Assembly: GCA_022447405.1 (NCBI GenBank)
Contig: JAKVCE010000184.1
Location: forward strand, 1 to 5,198
Source: Planctomycetota bacterium
GTDB taxonomy: Bacteria > Planctomycetota > UBA1135 > GCA-002686595
Direction: 5' to 3'
DNA length: 5,198 nt
Shown piece by piece: positions 1 to 4,721 of the stretch. Below the pieces are notes generated by a model. It ran no database searches, was not told the origin of the DNA, and worked only from the letters and a program-made list of their open reading frames with translations. The position numbers were made by a program, and so were the translations under genes. Position 1 is the first letter of the stretch. Every line of letters starts with the position of its first letter.

Positions 1-77
1 AAGCGCAAAGCCAAGAAGAAGGCCAAGAAGAAGGCAGCGCCCAAGCGCAAAGCCAAGAAGAAGGCCAAGAAGAAGGC
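1..77 (+). repeat. 42-bp tandem repeat encoding a Lys/Ala-rich unit
   Basis: Bases 1-35 and 43-77 are identical, giving a period of 42 bp (14 codons). Each unit also contains shorter repeats of the 12-base pattern GCC AAG AAG AAG. The first copy may begin before the window. The period is a multiple of three, so gain or loss of a unit would change tail length without breaking the frame. Confidence 0.85.
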
Positions 78-99
78 GACCCGGCGCAAGAAGCGCTGA
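1..99 (+). CDS. C-terminal tail of a lysine-rich basic protein (5' end outside window)
   Basis: Frame 1 is open from the window edge to a TGA at 97-99 and encodes 32 residues. They are almost entirely Lys, Arg and Ala, with units such as KRKAKKKAKKKAAP, and end in TRRKKR. Such tails occur in bacterial histone H1-like proteins, in HU proteins with a C-terminal extension, and in some RNA-binding proteins, where they contact nucleic acid through charge. The body of the protein is not visible, so its family is unknown. Lys is almost always AAG. The HU gene starts 32 bp downstream on the same strand with no visible terminator between them, so a nucleoid-protein operon is plausible. That a coding tail is present is well supported; a DNA-packaging role is inferred from composition and neighbour only. 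Confidence 0.75.
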   Translation, partial: KRKAKKKAKKKAAPKRKAKKKAKKKATRRKKR

Positions 100-122
100 T
101 TCCTAGGACCCTTGAACGAACT

Positions 123-126
123 GAGG
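123..126 (+). promoter_or_regulatory. Shine-Dalgarno GAGG for the HU gene
   Basis: GAGG lies five bases upstream of the GTG at 132. No other ATG or GTG lies in frame between the upstream stop codon and 132, and the protein aligns with HU from its first residues (MNKSHLI). This site therefore decides a GTG start. Confidence 0.6.
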
Positions 127-131
127 CCAAA

Positions 132-401
132 GTGAACAAGAGCCACCTAATCGCTCACGTCGCAAAGGAGCTGCACACCTCGCGGCTCCAGGCCCAGTAC
201 CTCGTCGACACCGTCTTGGGTGGGATCCGTCAGGGATTGCAGACCGACCGCAGCGTGACCCTTACAGGGTTCGGCACCTTCGAAGTGAAGGAGCGCAAAG
301 CTCGGATCGGACGAAATCCTCAGACTGGAGAACCCATCCAGATCCAGCCCGGTAGAAGGGTTGGGTTCCGGGTCGGCAAGGCGCTGAAGGAATCCGTCTA
401 G
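132..401 (+). CDS. hup: HU/IHF-family DNA-binding protein
   Basis: This encodes 89 residues, the normal length for HU (about 90). HU works as a dimer that bends and compacts DNA in the nucleoid. The N-terminal half (residues 1-45) is the helical dimerisation region and starts with the usual MNKSxLI. The family signature follows at residues 46-65 (GFGTFEV...RIGRNPQT), where the beta-arm begins. Arg61-Asn62-Pro63 form the arm tip that intercalates in the minor groove. The C-terminus (GFRVGKALKESV) matches the closing strand and helix. There is no Lys-rich extension on this copy, but the gene just upstream ends in one. Sequence does not separate an HU homodimer from an IHF-like subunit; HU is the default. 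The start is GTG. A strong hairpin follows the stop. Confidence 0.95.
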   Translation: MNKSHLIAHVAKELHTSRLQAQYLVDTVLGGIRQGLQTDRSVTLTGFGTFEVKERKARIGRNPQTGEPIQIQPGRRVGFRVGKALKESV

Positions 402-425
402 GGAGCGCGCGTCGCTCAGAAGCAC

Positions 426-458
426 AGGGGGCCGTCCGGCGCGACCGGGCGGCCCCCT
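426..458. terminator. GC-rich hairpin terminator between convergent hup and metG
   Basis: Bases 426-439 pair with 445-458 to form a 14-bp stem (13 Watson-Crick pairs plus one G-T pair at 435/449) around the five-base loop CGCGA. It starts 24 bp after the hup stop and ends 26 bp before the metG stop. On the + strand the stem is followed by CTCTTCGTTG, which is only moderately T-rich; on the - strand there is no T-run. It most likely terminates hup and may also stop transcripts arriving from metG. Confidence 0.8.
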
Positions 459-484
459 CTTCGTTGAGGCGTGAGCTGTTCTGC

Positions 485-2212
485 TCAGCCCGCCGGAGCG
501 CTCGCTTTGAGCTTCTCAGTCTCCTCTTGGATCTGCTCGTCATCGAGCTTGTCGAAGAGTCCAGCGATCTCTCCGAAGCCCTGACCCGGCCTGAGGAGCC
601 TCCAGGTCTCTTGAGTCGGGGTTCCAGGCCAGGGGAGCTCTGCGACCTCTCCAGCCTGTCCCAGCATCTCCCAGAGCGCCTGAGCCTTCTTGGGCATGAA
701 GGGGGTCATCCAGTGGGCGATCCAGGCCAGGTAGTGGCAGCACGCCCCGAGAACGCTCGCGGCCTCGACGGGGTCTGTCTTGCGCAGCTTCCAAGGCGCT
801 GTCCTGTCAATGAACACGTTGGCGACCGCCGCGTTGGCGAGGAGCTGCTCAGCGCCTTTGCGGAAGCGGAACTCTTGGATGTGGGCGGCAGGGTCTCCGA
901 TCTCGCCACACTCCTTGAGGAGGAGGCCCTCCAAGCGCTCCAGGTGCGCCTCGTCGATCTCAGGGACGACGCCGTCAAAGTGCTTGTCGAGGAAGCGCAA
1001 GACACGTGTCACGAGGTTCCCGATGGTGTCTGCGAGGCCCGCGTTGGCAGTGGCCTGGAACTCCTGCCAGCGCCACTCGCTGTCAGAGGTCTCCGGCATG
1101 CTCGAGATGAGGTGGAAGCGCGCGACCTCAGCGTCATATCGCTCGAAGAACTCTGTGGGTGGGATCGTGCGACCTTCGGAGGTGGAGAACTTGCCCCCCT
1201 CGAGGTTGTAAAACTCGTTCGCAGGGACCCGCCAAGGCAGGACGAAGCGACGGCCCTCCTCGTCCTCGCCGACCCCGTGCAGCATGGAGGGGAACACGAG
1301 GGTGTGGAAGGGGATGTTGTCCTTCCCGATGAAGTGGACGAGGCGCGTCTCGGGGTCTTGCCACCAGCGCCGCCACCCGTCTGGGTCGCCTTGCGCTGCG
1401 GTCCACTCCGCCGTCATGGAGATGTAGCCGATGGGTGCGTCAAACCAGACGTAGAGGACTTTGCCCTCCTCGCCGTCGACGAGCTCGCTGGGCAGCTCGA
1501 CACCCCAGCGCATGTCGCGGGTGATCGGTCGTGAGTGGACGTCTTCAAGGAGCTGGCGTACGAAGGCGTCGACGTTCGGCTTCCACTCTTTGCCGTTGAA
1601 CCACTCCCCGACGGCCTCGTCACGCAGCTTGGGGAGGTCTAGGAAGAAGTGCGTGGTCTCTCGTCGCTCGGGCTCTTCACCGCAGACGCGGCAGGTGGGG
1701 GAGACGAGCTTCAAGGGGTCGAGCCAAGAACCGCACGCGGGGCACTCGTCGCCGCGCGCGCTCTCGTGTCCGCACTCAGGGCAGCCGCCGAGGACGTAGC
1801 GGTCGGCGAGGAAGAGCTCACACTTCTCGCAATGGAGCTGCTCGGAGGTCTGCTTCTCGAGGTAGCCGCCGTCGCGGAGGCGCGTGAAGAACTCCAGGCT
1901 GAACTCAGCGTGCCGCGGGCAGGTGCTCGTACCCGAGAAGAGGTCGAACTCGATCCCGAAGGAAGCGAAGGTCGCCTCGATCTCTGCTCGCCATCGCGCG
2001 ACGTACTCCGGGTAGCCCACGCCCTCCTTGTCGGCACCGATCGTGATCGCGACCCCGTGCTCGTCGGTGCCGCAGATGAAGTGGACCTCCTCTCCCAGTC
2101 TCCGCAGGGTGCGCACGTACACGTCCGCTGGCAGGTAGGCGCCGACGACGTGTCCGAAGTGGATCGCGCCGTTGGCGTAGGGCAGGGCTGAGGTGACGAG
2201 GTACTTGCTCAT
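485..2212 (-). CDS. metG: Methionine--tRNA ligase (MetRS), core form without C-terminal tRNA-binding domain
   Basis: This cytoplasmic class I synthetase charges tRNA-Met with methionine using ATP. The 575-residue protein starts with the Rossmann fold, where HFGH (residues 18-21) is the HIGH motif. The connective insertion carries four CxxC pairs (Cys128/131, 144/147, 157/160, 174/177), enough for two zinc knuckles as in archaeal-type MetRS. VWFDAPIGYIS (255-265) and FIGKDNIPFHT (294-304) follow. KFSTS (341-345) is the KMSKS motif, with Thr in place of the second Lys. The anticodon-binding helical domain includes ANVFIDRTAPWKL (464-476). The protein ends after the typical linker LFDKLDDEQIQEETEKL. 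The EMAPII-like tRNA-binding domain found at the end of many MetRS, including the 677-residue E. coli enzyme, is absent. The gene lies 45 bp downstream of the EI24 gene, with a hairpin over its likely ribosome-binding site. Confidence 0.97.
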   Translation of the reverse strand: MSKYLVTSALPYANGAIHFGHVVGAYLPADVYVRTLRRLGEEVHFICGTDEHGVAITIGADKEGVGYPEYVARWRAEIEATFASFGIEFDLFSGTSTCPRHAEFSLEFFTRLRDGGYLEKQTSEQLHCEKCELFLADRYVLGGCPECGHESARGDECPACGSWLDPLKLVSPTCRVCGEEPERRETTHFFLDLPKLRDEAVGEWFNGKEWKPNVDAFVRQLLEDVHSRPITRDMRWGVELPSELVDGEEGKVLYVWFDAPIGYISMTAEWTAAQGDPDGWRRWWQDPETRLVHFIGKDNIPFHTLVFPSMLHGVGEDEEGRRFVLPWRVPANEFYNLEGGKFSTSEGRTIPPTEFFERYDAEVARFHLISSMPETSDSEWRWQEFQATANAGLADTIGNLVTRVLRFLDKHFDGVVPEIDEAHLERLEGLLLKECGEIGDPAAHIQEFRFRKGAEQLLANAAVANVFIDRTAPWKLRKTDPVEAASVLGACCHYLAWIAHWMTPFMPKKAQALWEMLGQAGEVAELPWPGTPTQETWRLLRPGQGFGEIAGLFDKLDDEQIQEETEKLKASAPAG

Positions 2213-2218
2213 GGGGGG

Positions 2219-2257
2219 CTCTCTCGGCGCACATCCTACGGGCCGGAGCCGAGAGAG
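2219..2257 (-). promoter_or_regulatory. Hairpin sequestering the metG ribosome-binding site
   Basis: Bases 2219-2228 and 2248-2257 are perfect reverse complements, giving a 10-bp stem with a 19-base loop. In the - strand mRNA, the 5' arm CTCTCTCGGC begins directly after the TGA of the EI24 gene. The 3' arm GCCGAGAGAG contains the only purine-rich Shine-Dalgarno-like stretch of metG (GAGAGAG). Six C residues and the ATG at 2212 follow. When folded, the stem would hide the metG ribosome-binding site. A ribosome reaching the EI24 stop codon should cover or melt the 5' arm and free it. No T-run follows, so an intrinsic terminator is less likely. The pairing is seen directly; the regulatory role is inferred. 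Confidence 0.55.
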
Positions 2258-3364
2258 TCAGGCGGCTGTGTCGACAGGAGGCGCTGGCCGGAGGGCAGAT
2301 TTGTCGAAGCGGCAGATGAGCCAGAGGCCGCCGACGGAGGCTGAGGGGACCATGACGAGCGGCCCGAGCACCGGGATCACGAAGAGCAGCCCGCAGATCG
2401 ACCCGAAGGCGGTGACCGGGAGGAAGTTCTTGCGGACGAAGGCGATCCGCTGCGAGGTGGACCACTGTCGCCTTGAGAAGGGGATGTCGAGGAGGGTGAT
2501 GGCCGTGGGGAAGCCCGCGAGGAAGCCGAAGAGGAAGCTCCCGATGCCAGGGATGAAGTGCAGCGGAGAGAGGAGGACGAGCGCGAGGCCTGCGAAGAGC
2601 GCGGCCTTGACGCTGACCCAGAGCGTGCCCGCCTCCGTGCGCATGACCCACGTGAGCCACTTGCCAAAGCTGCGGTGGAGGAGCGCCGTGGCGAGGAGCG
2701 GCAGCGGGAAGACGAGGAGCTTGAGCCAGGTGCTCGGCGTGTCCCAGAGGAGGACGATCAGAGCCCCGACCAGCAGCTGGCTCGTGGTGATCACCACGCA
2801 GCGCGTGACGGAGAGCTCATCTGGCCTTTGGATCGCGTCGCGCGGGTCAGCGCCGAACCAGCGCCGCTCAAAGCGCCCGTGGATCTCGTCAAGGAAGGGG
2901 CCTGCCAAGGCCTCGTAGAGGACCGAGAAGGTGTAGAAGGACAGCAGGGCGAACAGGAGCAGGAAGGTCAAAAAGCTCGCGGTGTAGCCAGCGACCGCCA
3001 AGGTCCCCGTCTCGATCAGCCAGATCGCAGCCTCTCGAATCCACCCCTCCTCTAGATTCAACGCGCTCGGGTCTTTGAGGTTGGCGGCGTCGAGCACCTC
3101 CTCCAGCAAGACCCAGGCGTGGTAGAAGAGGTACGAGAAGGCCAGGCTCGTGAGGAAGAGCGGCGGGAGGAGGAAGCGCTTGACCCCGCCTGTGACGAGG
3201 AGCAGCCCCATGCCGCGCGGGAGGGCGGCGAAGCCGACGCCGATTCGCTGAGCAAGCCCTGCCTCGGGGTCTCCGATGATGGAGCCCTCGGGGCGCTCGG
3301 AGCAGTGCGGGCAGATCTCAGCAGGGGAGTCATAGCCGCAGGTCTTGCAGGGGGTTATCGACAT
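2258..3364 (-). CDS. Zinc-ribbon plus EI24 (CysZ-like) domain membrane protein
   Basis: This 368-residue protein has an N-terminal treble of CxxC pairs reduced to one zinc ribbon: Cys6/Cys9 and Cys18/Cys21 (CKTCG and CPHC). A multi-spanning membrane domain follows. Hydrophobic stretches lie near residues 64-87, 111-148, 189-207, 214-230, 253-285 and 314-351. The segment 286-345 (LLDIPFSRR, then VRKNFLPVTAFG, then a hydrophobic IPVLGPLVMVPSASVGGLWL) is typical of the EI24 family (PF07264), which includes E. coli CysZ, a sulfate uptake protein. No signal peptide is seen, so the zinc ribbon should face the cytoplasm. Substrate and function are unknown: no sulfate-assimilation genes are nearby, so CysZ function should not be assumed. 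The ATG at 3364 has no good Shine-Dalgarno sequence (ACTCCCCCC precedes it). It is probably the first gene of a two-gene unit with metG. Confidence 0.85.
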   Translation of the reverse strand: MSITPCKTCGYDSPAEICPHCSERPEGSIIGDPEAGLAQRIGVGFAALPRGMGLLLVTGGVKRFLLPPLFLTSLAFSYLFYHAWVLLEEVLDAANLKDPSALNLEEGWIREAAIWLIETGTLAVAGYTASFLTFLLLFALLSFYTFSVLYEALAGPFLDEIHGRFERRWFGADPRDAIQRPDELSVTRCVVITTSQLLVGALIVLLWDTPSTWLKLLVFPLPLLATALLHRSFGKWLTWVMRTEAGTLWVSVKAALFAGLALVLLSPLHFIPGIGSFLFGFLAGFPTAITLLDIPFSRRQWSTSQRIAFVRKNFLPVTAFGSICGLLFVIPVLGPLVMVPSASVGGLWLICRFDKSALRPAPPVDTAA

Positions 3365-3441
3365 GGGGGGAGTGTCCAGGAGTGACCGTGGCAGTTAGAA
3401 TGCAACCTCTGTCGTGCGTACGTCCAAGACCTCTCGCACAT
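3355..3441 (-). CDS. Possible 28-residue leader ORF overlapping the EI24 gene start
   Basis: On the - strand an ATG at 3441 opens a 28-codon frame ending in TAA at 3355-3357. A strong Shine-Dalgarno stretch, GGGGGGAGGAA with core GGAGGA (3456-3451), sits nine bases upstream. The peptide begins MCERSWTYARQ and is rich in Cys (3), His (3), Trp (2) and Arg. Its end overlaps the first codons of the EI24 gene in another frame, an arrangement that could couple their translation, because the EI24 ATG lacks its own Shine-Dalgarno sequence. I recognise no family. It could be chance: the frame is short and the G-run may simply be sequence bias. Confidence 0.25.
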   Translation of the reverse strand: MCERSWTYARQRLHSNCHGHSWTLPPCR

Positions 3442-3477
3442 TCCCAGAATTCCTCCCCCCAAGCGCTCAGAATCCCC
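3365..3477. promoter_or_regulatory. Divergent intergenic region between the EI24 gene and glutaryl-CoA dehydrogenase
   Basis: This 113-bp region must hold the promoter for the dehydrogenase and probably one for the EI24-metG unit. Candidate + strand -10 boxes are TAGAAT (3396-3401), with a weak -35 TGTCCA 17 bp upstream, and CAGAAT (3468-3473), which ends four bases before the ATG. The latter would make a leaderless transcript. On the - strand TCTAAC (complement of 3394-3399) is a weak -10 candidate with no convincing -35. CAGAAT followed by C-rich sequence occurs twice (3445-3450 and 3468-3473). No clear operator dyad is visible. Promoter positions are guesses. Confidence 0.35.
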
Positions 3478-4647
3478 ATGGAACCCTATCGCCCCCTCGA
3501 CTTCTTCGGACTAGAGCAGAGCCTCAGCGAGGACCACCTCATGGTCCGCGACGCCGTGCGCGCCTGGGTCGGAGAGCGCTTCCTCCCCGTCATCGCGGAT
3601 CACTACGAGGCTGGCACCTTCCCCATGGAGCTCGTGGGAGAGATCGCAGAGCTCGGCGTCTTCGGCCCCACCCTCCCCGAAGAGTACGGCTGCGCCGGTT
3701 TAGACAGCGTCGCCTACGGGCTGATCTGCCAGGAGCTCGAGAGAGGTGACAGCGGCCTGCGCTCCTTCGTCTCAGTGCAAGGTTCGCTCGTCATGTGGCC
3801 GATCTTCGCTTACGGAAGCGAAGAGCAGAAGCAGCGCTGGCTCCCCGCGCTCGCGAAGGGGGAGGCGATCGGCTGCTTCGGTCTGACCGAGCCTGACTTC
3901 GGCTCCAACCCCGCTGGGATGTTGACCACCGCCAAGCGTGACGGAGATGACTGGATCATCGACGGGCGGAAGATGTGGATCACGAACGGGACCATCAGCG
4001 ACGTCTCGATCGTCTGGGCGCGGACCGAAGAGGGGATCCGTGGCTTCCTCGTCGAGGCAGGCACTCCGGGCTTCAGCGCCCCCGAGCAGAAGAAGAAGTG
4101 GAGCTTGCGCGCGTCGATCACGAGCGAGCTCGTCCTCGAGGGCGTTCGCGTCCCGGACTCCGCGAGGATGCCTGGCGCGGAGGGCCTGAAGGGGCCCCTC
4201 AACTGCCTGACGCAGGCGCGCTACGGCATCGCTTGGGGCGCGCTGGGTGCCGCGACCTCTTGCTTCCACGAGGGCCTCAACTACGCGAAAGAGCGCATCG
4301 TCTTCGACAAGCCCCTCGCTGGCTTCCAGCTGGCGCAGAAGAAGCTCGCTGACATCGCGACTCGCATCACGTGCGGGCAGCTGCTCGCCTTGGAGCTCGG
4401 CCGCCGCAAGGACGCGGGCGAGGCCACCCCTCAGCAGGTCTCGATGGCTAAGCGCAACAACGTGGAGGTAGGCCTTGAGACCGCACGAGTCGTGCGCGAC
4501 ATGCTCGGCGGCAACGGCATCAGCCTGGAGTACCAGACTGGGCGTCACATGCTGAACCTCGAGTCGGTCTACACCTACGAGGGCACGCACGACATCCACA
4601 CCCTCGCGATCGGCGAGGCCCTGACTGGCTTGCCGGCGTACCGCTGA
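3478..4647 (+). CDS. gcdH: Glutaryl-CoA dehydrogenase (decarboxylating type, FAD-dependent)
   Basis: The 389-residue protein belongs to the acyl-CoA dehydrogenase superfamily and closely matches the human GCDH pattern throughout. The enzyme converts glutaryl-CoA to crotonyl-CoA and CO2 in lysine, tryptophan or aromatic catabolism, passing electrons to ETF. Seen here: the substrate-carboxylate region ELERGDSGLRS (86-96), with Glu88 and Arg95 where human GCDH has Glu87 and Arg94; the flavin region CFGLTEPDFGSN (133-144) and WITNG (167-171); RYGIAWG (249-254 region); KRNN (325-328); MLGGNGIS (342-349); and YEGTHDIH (367-374), with Glu368 as the catalytic base. The frame stays open upstream to a GTG at 3382, but homology begins near LSEDHLMVRD, so the ATG at 3478 gives the family length. 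No Shine-Dalgarno sequence precedes it. No ETF or lysine-degradation genes are adjacent, so it appears to be transcribed alone. Confidence 0.93.
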   Translation: MEPYRPLDFFGLEQSLSEDHLMVRDAVRAWVGERFLPVIADHYEAGTFPMELVGEIAELGVFGPTLPEEYGCAGLDSVAYGLICQELERGDSGLRSFVSVQGSLVMWPIFAYGSEEQKQRWLPALAKGEAIGCFGLTEPDFGSNPAGMLTTAKRDGDDWIIDGRKMWITNGTISDVSIVWARTEEGIRGFLVEAGTPGFSAPEQKKKWSLRASITSELVLEGVRVPDSARMPGAEGLKGPLNCLTQARYGIAWGALGAATSCFHEGLNYAKERIVFDKPLAGFQLAQKKLADIATRITCGQLLALELGRRKDAGEATPQQVSMAKRNNVEVGLETARVVRDMLGGNGISLEYQTGRHMLNLESVYTYEGTHDIHTLAIGEALTGLPAYR

Positions 4648-4655
4648 GCGGCTCG

Positions 4656-4683
4656 CTCTCAGAGCGGAGTCTCAGACTGAGAG
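4656..4683 (+). terminator. Weak inverted repeat downstream of gcdH
   Basis: CTCTCAG (4656-4662) is the reverse complement of CTGAGAG (4677-4683). Smaller alternative stems lie within and beside it (CGCTC/GAGCG at 4654-4666, AGTCT/AGACT at 4669-4679). It starts nine bases after the gcdH stop, where a terminator is expected, but no T-run follows. It could be a weak or Rho-assisted terminator, or chance. Confidence 0.25.
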
Positions 4684-4712
4684 GAGAATCGGGGACCTGA
4701 AGTTGGTCTCAT

Positions 4713-4716
4713 GAGG
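4713..4716 (+). promoter_or_regulatory. Shine-Dalgarno GAGG deciding a GTG start at 4722
   Basis: GAGG lies five bases before the GTG at 4722, the same motif and spacing as at the HU gene. An in-frame TGA at 4698-4700 limits the frame upstream, and no other ATG, GTG or TTG lies in frame between it and 4722. The nearby ATG at 4711 is in a different frame, which stops at 4861-4863. Confidence 0.55.
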
Positions 4717-4721
4717 GCGTC

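Noticed and set aside
100..131. TCCTAGGA palindrome after the first stop codon as a terminator or operator
   Set aside because: An eight-base palindrome without a loop cannot form a useful hairpin and is too short to call an operator.
464..1534. A 356-codon open frame on the + strand antisense to metG
   Set aside because: It lies wholly opposite the conserved metG coding sequence, has no family resemblance and is Leu/Glu/Val/Arg-rich as expected for the complement of GC-rich codons. It is a composition shadow.
1649..2191. A 180-codon open frame on the + strand antisense to the metG 5' half
   Set aside because: Same reason: it mirrors the metG zinc-knuckle and HIGH regions, with low-complexity composition.
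2219..2257. The metG upstream hairpin as an intrinsic terminator
   Set aside because: In the - strand RNA it is followed by six C residues, not a U-run, and it sits within a likely operon directly at a start codon.
1905..2660. A 251-codon - strand frame spanning the metG-EI24 junction
   Set aside because: It overlaps two well-supported genes in another frame and is full of Arg/His/Pro/Ala, typical of off-frame translation.
3382..3477. GTG at 3382 as the gcdH start, adding 32 residues
   Set aside because: The added residues have no family similarity, CAGGA is too close to the GTG, and the extension fills the divergent promoter region. The ATG at 3478 gives the usual length.
3772..4599. A 275-codon - strand frame antisense to gcdH
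   Set aside because: The opposite strand encodes an unambiguous glutaryl-CoA dehydrogenase. No Shine-Dalgarno sequence or family signal supports the antisense frame.
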